Shown here in pieces: positions 1 to 7,934 of a stretch of DNA of 41,801 bases; the stretch's first letter is position 1, and each line of letters begins with the position of its first letter. The translations under genes and the position numbers were made by a program. Below the pieces are notes generated by a model. The model was not told where the DNA came from and did not search any database. It worked only from the letters and a program-made list of their open reading frames with translations. Source of the DNA: Deltaproteobacteria bacterium (GTDB lineage: Bacteria; Myxococcota_A; Polyangia; Nannocystales; Nannocystaceae); the NCBI GenBank assembly GCA_003696955.1, contig RFGU01000062.1:1-41801 (forward strand), read 5' to 3'.

Positions 1-330
1 GCGACGAAGCTGTGGTTGCGCCTCGGCAAGCCGAAGACGGCGCTGCTCATCGCACGGCAGCTCACGGATCGACTGCCGAACCGCGCCGACGCCTGGCTCT
101 TGCGCGCCCAGGTGGAACTCGGGGCGAACCACGCCCTCGAGGCACGGTCGAGTGCCGAGCGTGCCGTCGAACTCGCCCCGGAAGATCCGGAGGCCCACGC
201 CGTATTGGGCCATACCCTGCTGCGCTACGGCCACCGGGAGCGAGCGCGCGACGCCTACGAACGCGCCGTCGAACTCGCCCGCGGCACCCCGCTCGAGGCC
301 CGGATGCGCGAACACCTCTCGCGCCTGTGA
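1..330 (+). CDS. TPR-repeat protein, C-terminal fragment
   Basis: This frame is open from the first base of the window and ends at TGA 328-330, so only the last 109 residues of a longer protein are present. The visible part is helical and contains at least two tetratricopeptide repeats. One has an ALEARSSAERAVELAPEDPE segment and the next has AHAVLGHTLLRYGHRERARD, with the usual small-residue/Ala/Pro spacing of TPR helices. TPRs are protein-protein interaction scaffolds, so a catalytic role cannot be inferred. The gene converges with the HMG-CoA synthase gene, whose stop lies 57 bp away. What the missing N-terminal part carries (kinase, glycosyltransferase or only more repeats) cannot be seen. 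Confidence 0.8.
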   Translation, partial: ATKLWLRLGKPKTALLIARQLTDRLPNRADAWLLRAQVELGANHALEARSSAERAVELAPEDPEAHAVLGHTLLRYGHRERARDAYERAVELARGTPLEARMREHLSRL

Positions 331-358
331 GCCGGTCGACGTCGGGACGGCACCCGGA

Positions 359-396
359 CCACGTTACCCGTCCGGCCGTGGCCCCACTCAACGTGG
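359..396. terminator. possible hairpin between convergent genes
   Basis: Arms CCACGTT (359-365) and AACGTGG (390-396) are exact complements. A competing pair, CCCGTCC (367-373) with GGACGGG (395-401), overlaps them. The structure sits between the end of the TPR gene and the end of the HMG-CoA synthase gene, overlapping the latter's stop codon. There is no T-tract, so a terminator role rests on position and pairing only. Confidence 0.25.
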
Positions 397-1932
397 ACGG
401 GACGAAGGTCGCCGCGGCGCCTCGTGGAACTCGAAGTAGGGGATCCCCACGTCGACGAAGGCCCCTTCGCCCGTCCGCCCCCGCCGCGCGACGAACCACG
501 CCCGTGGCCGCGACTTGAGCGCCCACGGCTCCCAGCGCTTGGCATGCAGTGCGGCGTACTCGTCCTTACCGAGATCCCGCGACCGCGCGAGCACGTCGCC
601 GAGCCGAATCGCGGTCGCACGTTGCGTCGCGCCCGGTGCCACCGCGAGCGGCACGATCTCGGCCGCGTCGCCGCTGCCGTAACCCACGGCGAGCCATCGC
701 TCTCCGTCCACGGACACGCCCCCGGTCGCAGCCGCGTCGAGACCCGCGCCGAGGCACGCGGGCAACGACGCCGCATAGAGGTTGCCGAAATTTCGCATCG
801 ATGCCTCGCCGAGGGCCATCTTGTCGCGAACCCATGCGGCGAACTCCGGCTGACGGCGCAGTGCCTTCGCCACGGCGTCCACCATCGGATGAAACGGCTG
901 GTCGACGGTCTGCGGTCCCACGTCACGGTGGCGCGGGACGGGACGCCGGGCACAGGCCTCGACGTCTTCGTACGACACCTTGGCCGCCTCCGCCGCCTTC
1001 CGCCACCACGCGGGGCGTCCCCCCGCCCGTGCGGCGACGTAGGTCATGGCGAAGGCGAGCCCCTGGACGGGCATGTGGGCGTACGGGCGATGGAAGTAGA
1101 ATCGGTCGTATGCGTCGAGGATGCGCCAGGGATCGCAGCCGTCGCCGTTGCCGTCGCAGAACGCCTCGAGGGCGGCCGCGACCGCCTCGCTGTAGCATGC
1201 CGTGGAATAGCGACCGTTGAACACGGGCACGTCCTGCCCGGCCCCGATCCGTTCGAGGTACGCGGGGTCGAACCACCTTGCCATGGGCTTGCGAAAGTCG
1301 ACGCCGCGATACCACGACGATCCCCGAGCCTTGTCGAGGTCCACGCCGAGCAGCCGGGCCTCGGACTCCACGAGCATGGCGACGGCTCCGGCCCCCTGGG
1401 TCGGCTCGCCACTGCTCCCCCGGGCGTACACGGCCAGATCGCTCGCCACGACGATGGCCACCCGCCCGCGGCCGTCCGTCGCGACGAAGCGTACGGCCTG
1501 CTCGATGCCGTAGACGCCGGCGAGGCACGCATGCTTGATCTCGGGCACCTCGCAGTCCCGGGCCAGGGGCGGACGGCCCGCCATCTCGAGGGCCTCGTCG
1601 ACGAGGCCGCGGACGATGACCGCTCCGGCCGCGTTGTCCTCGCTCGACTCCGTGGCGAGCACGAGCATCCCCACGTCGGACGGGTCCACGTCGAACGCGT
1701 CCAACAGACGCAGCACCGCGCCCGCGGCCAACGTGTAGGCGTTCTCGTCGGGCCCCGCCAACCGGAAGCTGTCGCCGACGACGGCCCTCGTCTTCGCCTG
1801 GTCGGCCCCGGTCCAGGTACAGAACCGTCCGAGATCGACGCGAAACACAGGCAGTTCCACGGCGATGCCGCTGATCCCGGGACGTCGGTCACGTCCCCCG
1901 TTCGGCTGGTGCTCGATGCGCGTTTCGTCCAT
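388..1932 (-). CDS. hydroxymethylglutaryl-CoA synthase
   Basis: This 514-residue protein is a thiolase-fold enzyme that condenses acetyl-CoA with acetoacetyl-CoA to give HMG-CoA. The three catalytic residues of the family can be placed: Glu95 in LATESSEDN, the nucleophile Cys136 in EIKHACLAGVYG, and His281 in FHRPYAHMP. The length is closer to eukaryotic enzymes (about 520) than to short bacterial ones such as that of S. aureus (about 390), because of a longer C-terminal half. The frame stays open upstream to 1995, but ATG 1932 is preferred: a TAGGCT hexamer lies 7 nt before it and homology begins soon after. No other mevalonate or leucine-pathway gene is adjacent. The product may feed mevalonate-type isoprenoid synthesis or, as reported for myxobacteria, an HMG-CoA route to isovaleryl-CoA. 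A polyketide beta-branching HMG synthase is less likely without ACP or PKS neighbours. Confidence 0.88.
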   Translation of the reverse strand: MDETRIEHQPNGGRDRRPGISGIAVELPVFRVDLGRFCTWTGADQAKTRAVVGDSFRLAGPDENAYTLAAGAVLRLLDAFDVDPSDVGMLVLATESSEDNAAGAVIVRGLVDEALEMAGRPPLARDCEVPEIKHACLAGVYGIEQAVRFVATDGRGRVAIVVASDLAVYARGSSGEPTQGAGAVAMLVESEARLLGVDLDKARGSSWYRGVDFRKPMARWFDPAYLERIGAGQDVPVFNGRYSTACYSEAVAAALEAFCDGNGDGCDPWRILDAYDRFYFHRPYAHMPVQGLAFAMTYVAARAGGRPAWWRKAAEAAKVSYEDVEACARRPVPRHRDVGPQTVDQPFHPMVDAVAKALRRQPEFAAWVRDKMALGEASMRNFGNLYAASLPACLGAGLDAAATGGVSVDGERWLAVGYGSGDAAEIVPLAVAPGATQRATAIRLGDVLARSRDLGKDEYAALHAKRWEPWALKSRPRAWFVARRGRTGEGAFVDVGIPYFEFHEAPRRPSSRPR

Positions 1933-1939
1933 GGGCCGG

Positions 1940-1945
1940 AGCCTA
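1940..1945 (-). promoter_or_regulatory. candidate -10 (TAGGCT), HMG-CoA synthase
   Basis: On the minus strand TAGGCT is followed by 7 nt and then ATG 1932. There is no Shine-Dalgarno-like purine run and no clear -35. The spacing would put the transcription start at or next to the start codon. Confidence 0.4.
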
Positions 1946-2087
1946 GGCGGCCTCGCCCCCGGCACGGGTGATTCCGCGCACACGCGGCGCGACACCGCTC
2001 CCCGTCACGCCCGACCGGTTTCCCGCGGGATGGGACATCGTTCGGGACGGCGGCGCCCGAGCCCTTACGGTGTTTCGGGTTCGAGCG

Positions 2088-2093
2088 TAGGGT
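2088..2093 (+). promoter_or_regulatory. candidate -10 (TAGGGT), SDR gene
   Basis: TAGGGT is followed by 6 nt (TCCGTC) and then ATG 2100, with no ribosome binding site between. A weak -35-like TTACGG lies 17 bp upstream (2065-2070). This is consistent with a leaderless transcript. Confidence 0.4.
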
Positions 2094-2099
2094 TCCGTC

Positions 2100-2960
2100 A
2101 TGACCAATCCTGCCCCACCAGCGGTGGCATGGATCACAGGCGCCTCCGGCGGGATCGGCCTCGCCACGGCCGAGCGCCTCGCGGACGCCGGGATGCGCCT
2201 CGTCCTCCACGCCGGGCGCCGGCCCGATGGCGCCGATACCCTGGCGCGTCGCTTCGGCCCCCTGGCCGAGATCTACGTCGCCGAGATCACCGACGCCGAT
2301 GCCCACCGGGCGGCCCTCGACCGCGCCGTGGCGCGATTCGGCCGCATCGACGTGTGCGTTCCCAACGCCGGCATCTGGCCCCACGAGGATCGTCCACTCG
2401 TGGACATGCCCACCGAGCGGATCCGCCGCGTGCTCTCGACGAACCTCGAAGGCGCCCTCGTGACCGCGCGGACCTTCCTCGAGTGCTTGCGTCGATGCGG
2501 CCCTCGATGCGACGGCCGCGGCGCGAGCCTTTGCTTCGTCGGGTCGACGGCGGGCCGGTTCGGCGAGCCCTACCACGTGGCCTATGCAGCCAGCAAAGGG
2601 GCGCTGCGCGCCATCGTCGGGTCGCTTGCGCGCGAGATCGTCGATCTCGATCCCAGAGGCCGCGTCAACATGGTGGAGCCGGGTTGGACGGCCACACCCA
2701 TGGCCGCCGCGGGCCTCGGCGACGACGACGCCGTGCGCCGCGCGGTGGCCACCATGCCCCTTGCACGGGTGGCCCGTCCCGAGGACGTCGCCCACGCCAT
2801 CGCCTTCCTGTGCGACCTCGACCGCGCCGCCCACGTCACCGGCGAGATCCTCACCGTCGCAGGTGGCATGCAGGGGCGGCTCGTACGCGCCCCATCCGAC
2901 GTGGACCCGGCCGCGATACGCGGCGAAGCCACGAAAACGCCCACATCGCGAAGCTCCTGA
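2100..2960 (+). CDS. SDR-family NAD(P)-dependent oxidoreductase
   Basis: This 286-residue Rossmann-fold enzyme is a classical short-chain dehydrogenase/reductase. It has the cofactor motif TGASGGIG (residues 13-20), the NAG motif (89-91), and the catalytic Ser149, Tyr162 and Lys166 in the order S-(12)-Y-x3-K. The segment after beta-strand 2 reads HAGRRPDG, with Arg residues at the place that contacts the 2'-phosphate in NADPH-preferring enzymes; that preference is inferred. The substrate is unknown. FabG-like 3-oxoacyl reduction or a sugar/alcohol dehydrogenase are both possible. The C-terminal 25 or so residues are longer than usual and low in secondary structure. The gene is divergent from the HMG-CoA synthase (167-bp spacer) and lies 71 bp before the phosphatase gene, which seems to have its own promoter. 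Confidence 0.88.
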   Translation: MTNPAPPAVAWITGASGGIGLATAERLADAGMRLVLHAGRRPDGADTLARRFGPLAEIYVAEITDADAHRAALDRAVARFGRIDVCVPNAGIWPHEDRPLVDMPTERIRRVLSTNLEGALVTARTFLECLRRCGPRCDGRGASLCFVGSTAGRFGEPYHVAYAASKGALRAIVGSLAREIVDLDPRGRVNMVEPGWTATPMAAAGLGDDDAVRRAVATMPLARVARPEDVAHAIAFLCDLDRAAHVTGEILTVAGGMQGRLVRAPSDVDPAAIRGEATKTPTSRSS

Positions 2961-3018
2961 CCTCCGGCGGCGGTCCACGCGGCCCATGGTCCGCATCGCG
3001 GGACCCCGACGGCTCCGA

Positions 3019-3024
3019 TATCCT
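3019..3024 (+). promoter_or_regulatory. candidate -10 (TATCCT), PP2C-cNBD gene
   Basis: TATCCT is followed by 7 nt (CGCGCAA) and then GTG 3032. No Shine-Dalgarno sequence is present. The element supports GTG 3032 as the start and suggests a leaderless mRNA. Confidence 0.4.
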
Positions 3025-3031
3025 CGCGCAA

Positions 3032-4276
3032 GTGGAGATCTCCGCCAGCGGTTTCACCCTTCGCGGCGCGGGCCGTCCTCGCAACGACGACGCCTACCTC
3101 GTCGACGAATCCCTCGGGCTGTTCGCGGTGTGCGACGGCCTGCCACACGCGGGCCCAGGCCCCGCGGCAGCCGAGCGCGCCCTCGACGCCATCGCCCACC
3201 ACGTCCGCAGCGAACCCCACCGCGACGACGCGACGGAGGCAGCCGGCATCCTGCGCCGGGCCTTCGAAGCGGCGAACGAGGTCGTGTATGCGGCTGGACG
3301 CCGCGCAGGGCAACCCTATGCCACCACCTGTACCGCCGTGCTCGTGCAGGGGGACACCGCGACCCTCGCCCACGTCGGCAACGGCCGCGTCTACCTGTTT
3401 CGCAACGATCGACTCGATCTCCTGACGGACGATCACGACTACCGGCACGAGGCCGTGCGCAACGGGATCTTGACGCCCCACCAGGCCCTGCGATCCCCCT
3501 TCGCCCGTCGCCTGACCCGCGCCGTGGGTATGCGGGACACGGTGGCGGTGGACACCCTGCGGATCCCTCTGCTCGACGGCGACCGCCTGCTGCTTTGCAC
3601 CGACGGAACCTACGGTTGCCTGGATCGGATCGACCCGCGGGGGCTTCTGCTCGGGGCGCACGCCGATCCGGCCGAGGCGCTCGTGCGCATCGCCATCGAG
3701 CACGACGCATCCGACGACGCCACCTCCGTGGTACTCACCGTGCGGGCCGACGCCCCCGACCAACGCACCCGCAAGACCCGGGTGGGGCTCGCCCTCAGGG
3801 CCATCGAACACGTGCCCCTCTTCGCCGACCTCACCTTGCGCGAGCGCTACGCCATCTTGGACCTCTTCCGGCCCGTGACCGTGGGCCCAGGTCACCCCAT
3901 CGTGCGCCAAGGGGATCCGGGCGACAGCCTCTACGTGGTGCTCGACGGATTGGTGGACGTCCGCCGCGGCAGCAAGCGCGTGGCCAGCCTCGGCGCCGGG
4001 GCCCACTTCGGCGAGATGGCCCTCCTTTCGAAACGCCCGCGCTCGGCCACCGTCACGTCGAGGGCTCCCACCCACCTGCTCGAGATGAGCCGAAGGGATT
4101 TTCTCGATCTCGTGGCACGGGACGCCACCTTGGGAGCGAAGGTGCTGTGGCGGCTGGCCCAGATGCTCAGCCTGCGACTCGACGACCTCTATGCCCTCGT
4201 CCCCGACGAGGGGCGGGACACGGCGGCGCTGTCGATCCTGTCCCCGTTCGGCGACGACGATCCGGACGCCACGTGA
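3032..4276 (+). CDS. PP2C-like phosphatase fused to cyclic-nucleotide-binding domain
   Basis: This 414-residue cytoplasmic two-domain protein starts at GTG 3032; no in-frame ATG fits and homology begins within ten residues. Residues 1-240 form a PP2C-type Ser/Thr phosphatase domain. Metal-site acidic residues are kept at NDD (18-20), Asp35 in CDG, Asp191 in CTDG and Asp228/229 in SDDATS. The usual GDSR motif reads GNGR (116-119), so the Asp that binds the third metal in bacterial PP2Cs is Asn117. Residues 255-385 form a cyclic-nucleotide-binding domain with a phosphate-binding cassette, FGEMALLSKRPRSATV (326-341), complete with Glu328 and Arg337. The arrangement suggests a phosphatase controlled by cAMP, cGMP or another cyclic nucleotide, countering Ser/Thr kinases, which are abundant in myxobacteria. 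The partner kinase and the ligand are unknown. The domain assignment is firm; full catalytic activity is not. Confidence 0.85.
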   Translation: MEISASGFTLRGAGRPRNDDAYLVDESLGLFAVCDGLPHAGPGPAAAERALDAIAHHVRSEPHRDDATEAAGILRRAFEAANEVVYAAGRRAGQPYATTCTAVLVQGDTATLAHVGNGRVYLFRNDRLDLLTDDHDYRHEAVRNGILTPHQALRSPFARRLTRAVGMRDTVAVDTLRIPLLDGDRLLLCTDGTYGCLDRIDPRGLLLGAHADPAEALVRIAIEHDASDDATSVVLTVRADAPDQRTRKTRVGLALRAIEHVPLFADLTLRERYAILDLFRPVTVGPGHPIVRQGDPGDSLYVVLDGLVDVRRGSKRVASLGAGAHFGEMALLSKRPRSATVTSRAPTHLLEMSRRDFLDLVARDATLGAKVLWRLAQMLSLRLDDLYALVPDEGRDTAALSILSPFGDDDPDAT

Positions 4277-4313
4277 CGTAGACCCCCGTCGTCGCCTCGC
4301 GCGGCGCCGGCGA

Positions 4314-5711
4314 TCACCTGACGCCGCGACGCCAGCTTCCCGCGGCGAAGGCGGCGGCGAGCACCGCCGAGCGCACGGCCCAGTCGGCCGTCGAGGCCCA
4401 CCAGATCCCGCGCAGCCCCCATCCCAGCCCCAGGGCCAGGCCGTGGGCTGCGCCCACCCGCACGAGGAGGCTCCCGGCCGCGGCCGCCACGAAGGGCGTG
4501 CGGGTGTCCCCTGCCCCGCGGAGGGCCTGGGCGAGCACCACGGCGAAGGCCATGACGGGTTGGGCGATGGCGAGGATCGGCAGGCACTGCTCGGCCAGTG
4601 CCAGGAGCGGCGCGGCATCCACGTCGGAGGCCACGAATCCCGTCACGAGTCGCGTTCCCGTCCACCAAAGCGCGATCCCGAAGACGGTGAGGGTCGCGCA
4701 GGCGGTCCCCACGGCCACGAACGTCCCGCGCCGCGCGCCTTCGACCCGCTCCGCGCCCAGATGCTGCCCCATGCTCGCGGCCGCCGCGACGGCGAATCCA
4801 TCGGCGGTCAGGAAGCAGATGGACTCGAGGGTGATGAGCGCTTGGTTGGCGGCCATCGCGGTGGCGCCGAGGCTCGAGATCACCCGTACGAACTCGAGGA
4901 AGCCCACGTGCACCGCCAGCCGATCCAGCACCGCCGGCCCGGCCAGACGTCCGAGGCGCTCGAGGATCTCCCGGTCGGACAGGTCGCACGGGTCCGGTGC
5001 CGGCTGCGACAAGAGCCCGTCCTTCGAACGAAGCATCGCCACGAGGATCGCCGCCTCGAGCAGGAACGCCACGGTCGTGCCCGTGGCCGCCCCGGCGACG
5101 CCGAGGGCGGGCACCTCGCCGACGGGCGTCGCCATACCGAAGATCAGCACGGCGTTGAGCGCCACGTTGAGGGTGTTGGCGACGAGTCCCGCGACGAGGG
5201 GTGACCGCGTGTCGCCGGTCCCCTGCAGGATCATCGCAGCGGTGCTCGCGACGAAGAGACCGAACATGCCCGGCCCCGAGATCCGCAAGTAGGTCGTGGA
5301 CAGCTCGACGAGCGCGGCGTCGTCCGGGCCGAAGAAGCGGGCCACGGGGGCGGCCGCGGCGGTGATGCCGACGCCGACGGCGACGCCGATCCCCGCACCG
5401 GCCCCGAGGGCGATCCGCGCCACCCGACCGGCGCGCGCGAGGGCCCCGGCCCCCACGGCCTGAGAGACGAGGCTCACCGTACCCACCAGCCCGGCGAAGA
5501 AGACGCTGAACACCGACCACAGGACGGGCCCTTGGACCTGCATGCTGCCGAGGGCCAACGGGTCGTAGCGCCCGAGCATGACCCGATCGGCCAGGAACAC
5601 GAGGGTCTGCACCAGGCTGGCGAGGACGGCCGGCCACGAAAGGCGCAGCACCACCGCGACGAGGGTGGTCCACCGATCGTCGGGGGCGACGGCGGAGGCT
5701 GGAGCCTTCAC
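4314..5711 (-). CDS. MATE-family efflux transporter
   Basis: This 465-residue inner-membrane protein has about 12 hydrophobic segments in two homologous halves. The first half has the family pattern LSWPAVLASLVQTLVFLADR with VMLGRY after it, then QAVGAGALARAGRVA. The inner half-repeat begins near LERLGRLAGPAVLDRLAVHV. MATE proteins export cationic drugs or metabolites in exchange for Na+ or H+; the substrate here cannot be predicted. It starts at GTG 5709-5711, with a TATGCT hexamer 9 nt upstream and no ribosome binding site. The gene is divergent from the DUF2062 gene (49-bp spacer) and convergent with the phosphatase gene (37 bp between stops). Confidence 0.87.
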   Translation of the reverse strand: MKAPASAVAPDDRWTTLVAVVLRLSWPAVLASLVQTLVFLADRVMLGRYDPLALGSMQVQGPVLWSVFSVFFAGLVGTVSLVSQAVGAGALARAGRVARIALGAGAGIGVAVGVGITAAAAPVARFFGPDDAALVELSTTYLRISGPGMFGLFVASTAAMILQGTGDTRSPLVAGLVANTLNVALNAVLIFGMATPVGEVPALGVAGAATGTTVAFLLEAAILVAMLRSKDGLLSQPAPDPCDLSDREILERLGRLAGPAVLDRLAVHVGFLEFVRVISSLGATAMAANQALITLESICFLTADGFAVAAAASMGQHLGAERVEGARRGTFVAVGTACATLTVFGIALWWTGTRLVTGFVASDVDAAPLLALAEQCLPILAIAQPVMAFAVVLAQALRGAGDTRTPFVAAAAGSLLVRVGAAHGLALGLGWGLRGIWWASTADWAVRSAVLAAAFAAGSWRRGVR

Positions 5712-5720
5712 GGCAGGCGC

Positions 5721-5726
5721 AGCATA
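5721..5726 (-). promoter_or_regulatory. candidate -10 (TATGCT), MATE gene
   Basis: TATGCT on the minus strand is followed by 9 nt and GTG 5711. It shares a 49-bp divergent spacer with the DUF2062 promoter. No -35 is recognisable. Confidence 0.35.
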
Positions 5727-5748
5727 GGCGCAAGGCGCCGCAGGTGGC

Positions 5749-5754
5749 TATGTT
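5749..5754 (+). promoter_or_regulatory. candidate -10 (TATGTT), DUF2062 gene
   Basis: TATGTT is followed by 6 nt (CCCTCC, the opposite of a Shine-Dalgarno) and GTG 5761. A leaderless transcript fits. Confidence 0.4.
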
Positions 5755-5760
5755 CCCTCC

Positions 5761-6270
5761 GTGCCGCGTCCTTCCACCTGGTTGCGCACGCTCCTGACCC
5801 AACACGCGAGCCCGGCCCGGATCGCGGGCGGCGTGGCGCTCGGGCTCGCCCTGTCCTTGGTGCCGATCCCGTTCGCCGGCATGACCGTCGCCCTGGCGCT
5901 CGCACCGCTCCTTCGCCTCAACCTTCCGGCGACCTATGCCGGCAGCGCCATCGTCAACCCCGTGACCGGCCCATTCTTCTACTTCGCCGAGTACTGGGTG
6001 GGCACGCGGGTGCGGGGGCGTACCCCGCCGTCGTGGAGCGACCTCGCCGCCCTCGACGCCGCGGGTTGGTGGACGGTGTTCCGCCAGGCCGTGCCCGACT
6101 TCCTCGCCGGCGCCGCCGTGGTGTGCCTGGCGGCGGCCCCCGTCGCGTTCGCCCTGACCTACGTCGCGGTGCGGGTCGGTCGCACGCTTCTCGGACTCGA
6201 GCCCGCCGGCACCGAGGCGGACTTGTCGTCTCCCCACGAAGAAGGCCGCGACCCGCCCGAGCCGGGCTGA
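5761..6270 (+). CDS. DUF2062 family membrane protein
   Basis: This 169-residue protein has about three transmembrane segments. The N-terminal half carries the DUF2062 pattern: GVALGLALSLVPIPFAGMTV, then LRLNLPATYAGSAIVNPVTG and FFYFAEYWVGTRV. The VNP motif and the Asn before LPA are hallmarks. The molecular function of the family is unknown; it is often found next to glycosyltransferase or cell-envelope genes. It starts at GTG 5761. The hydrophilic C-terminal tail of about 20 residues is rich in Glu, Pro and Gly, and its coding end contributes one arm of a hairpin at 6244-6278. Neighbours give no functional hint, since the divergent MATE gene is transcribed separately. Confidence 0.8.
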   Translation: MPRPSTWLRTLLTQHASPARIAGGVALGLALSLVPIPFAGMTVALALAPLLRLNLPATYAGSAIVNPVTGPFFYFAEYWVGTRVRGRTPPSWSDLAALDAAGWWTVFRQAVPDFLAGAAVVCLAAAPVAFALTYVAVRVGRTLLGLEPAGTEADLSSPHEEGRDPPEPG

Positions 6271-6278
6271 TCGCGGCC
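6244..6278. terminator. hairpin at convergent gene ends, likely terminator
   Basis: Outer arms GGCCGCGA (6244-6251) and TCGCGGCC (6271-6278) are perfect complements. An inner stem GCCCG (6255-6259)/CGGGC (6263-6267) nests inside. The DUF2062 stop codon lies within the structure. There is no T-run, but the position between convergent genes fits a bidirectional terminator. Confidence 0.4.
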
Positions 6279-6320
6279 TCGTCCCGCGCCGAAACCTACA
6301 CGGTCGGCGAGGGCCGGGTG

Positions 6321-7691
6321 CTAGGCGCGACGCCGACGGCGCACCAAGCCGGCGAGCAGGAGCGCGCCGAAGCCGAAGGCGGCGTCGGACGGACGCGCCG
6401 ACGTGCTGCAGCTGCACCCGCCGGAGTCGTCGCCGTCGGTCATGTTGCCGCCGGACTCGATGCCGCCCGTGGTGTCACCGCCACCCGAGGTGGAGGATCC
6501 AGCCGAGGTCGGCCCGCCCGTCGTGGCGCCACCGGAGGTGCTGCCGCTCGACCCCTCGACGGTCACCGTAATCTCCTGGGAGGCCGTGTTGCCGGCCATG
6601 TCCTGGACGGTGAAGCGGAACTTGTAGGTGCCCGGCGGCATCCCGTTGGCGGCGAAGAAGTCCCACGGCTCGCCGGTGGCACCGTGGCCGTTCTCGAACT
6701 CCTGGGGGCATGCACGGTTCGTGGCCTTGCAGAACCACGAGTCGGCGATCTCATCGGGGATGCCCTCGACCCAGTCCCAACGGGCGACCAGGTAGCCGGA
6801 GTCGTCGCTCGCCGTGGCCGAGACGGTCCAGGCGTCGCTCGTCGTGAACGTGGCGCCGTCTTCCGGGAAGATGGAGTCGATGGTGGGCGCCGTGGTGTCC
6901 GGTTCGGCCGGACGCGCCCCGTACACCCCGAGCAACTCCTGGTGGCTGTTCTGCACGCCGTCCATGTCGTTGCAGTACAGCTTGTGGATGGTGGAGATGC
7001 ACTGCAGCATGTCGGGGCTGGCGAGCGCGTTGCAGTTGTCGTCGTACATCGTCTCGGGCGCCATCGGATCCTGCGGCACCTTCATCGGGTCCATGGCGTC
7101 GGCGAGGGGCTCGAGGCCCGAAAGGCGCCCGAAGGCGTAGAGGGCCGCCGCGAGCGGATCCCGGCCCGCGCAGTTCATGGTCGATCCCACGACCAGCGCG
7201 GTGCGGTTGCGGGGCAGGCCGTCGCACCCGATGGCAGCGAAGGCACAGACGTCGGCCTCGCTTTCGGGCACGTCCATGTCCGACATCAGCAGCATGTGGT
7301 AGGGCACGTAGTCGTCGGGGCGCTCGGTCGTGATCCGGACGTTGTACGGAGCGAGCGCGTTCTCGAGACCGGTGATGAGGTCCATCTGGGCCTGGGCATC
7401 GCCCCACGGCGGCACCGTGGTCTCCTCCGACACGACGTTGGTGCAGTTCTTCGCCGAATTGGCCTGGGTGGTCCCGTCCTTGCAGGGCGGCGGGTTCACC
7501 GTGACCTCCTCGAGGGGCACGTAGAGGATGCCGGGCCGTGGGTCGTAGCTCTCGGCGGGGATCGGGGGCTCGGGCACGGGCTGGATCCATGTCGGGCCGC
7601 CTTCGGGTGCAGCGGCAGCGGCCGGCGACACGAGGGCGGCGACGGCGAGCGGCGCAGCGAGCAACGGAAGTGCGAGACGTTTCGAGGTCAT
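6321..7691 (-). CDS. secreted MYXO-CTERM protein, degenerate metalloprotease-like core
   Basis: This 456-residue exported protein has, in order: a signal peptide (1-28, cut near AAAAA/PEGG); a 240-residue globular domain; an Ig-like or bacterial surface domain (about 267-385, from DTTAPTIDSIFPEDG to ITVTVEG); a Gly/Ser/Thr linker (about 386-420); and a MYXO-CTERM-like tail with CSCS, a hydrophobic stretch and a terminal RRRRRA. That tail type is cleaved by myxosortase to give surface-anchored proteins. The globular domain contains LYAFGRLSGLEPL (184-196) followed by DP and a TMYDDNC segment. The spacing resembles the HExGHxxGLxH...DxM signature of metzincin-like proteases, but all zinc ligands are replaced. 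I therefore infer a pseudo-protease or binding protein. A good ribosome site, AGGAG, lies 9 nt before ATG 7691. The gene follows rodA on the same strand after 243 bp with no clear further gene, and is probably transcribed separately. Confidence 0.78.
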   Translation of the reverse strand: MTSKRLALPLLAAPLAVAALVSPAAAAAPEGGPTWIQPVPEPPIPAESYDPRPGILYVPLEEVTVNPPPCKDGTTQANSAKNCTNVVSEETTVPPWGDAQAQMDLITGLENALAPYNVRITTERPDDYVPYHMLLMSDMDVPESEADVCAFAAIGCDGLPRNRTALVVGSTMNCAGRDPLAAALYAFGRLSGLEPLADAMDPMKVPQDPMAPETMYDDNCNALASPDMLQCISTIHKLYCNDMDGVQNSHQELLGVYGARPAEPDTTAPTIDSIFPEDGATFTTSDAWTVSATASDDSGYLVARWDWVEGIPDEIADSWFCKATNRACPQEFENGHGATGEPWDFFAANGMPPGTYKFRFTVQDMAGNTASQEITVTVEGSSGSTSGGATTGGPTSAGSSTSGGGDTTGGIESGGNMTDGDDSGGCSCSTSARPSDAAFGFGALLLAGLVRRRRRA

Positions 7692-7934
7692 GGAAGCATT
7701 CTCCTGGTTGGAAAGCCGCCGGACGATCCCCCGGCGGCACCCGACCTGTCAAGCGAGACGGTCTGCGTGGTGCGGTTTCGTCCCCCCGGCGTGGCGTCGA
7801 GCGGGCCGGACCGATACGACCGCGTGGGATTGGCCCATCGCCCGTCCCCCCGCGGGCAGCACCTCGGAAACCGGTCCGCCGGCCGGAAACCGGGTCTCGC
7901 CCCGCGTTCGGCGCAAGCTCGGGCGAGCCGGCCC

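Noticed and set aside
424-1971. Plus-strand open frame across the HMG-CoA synthase gene
   Set aside because: The minus-strand product has the full catalytic triad; the antisense product is low-complexity.
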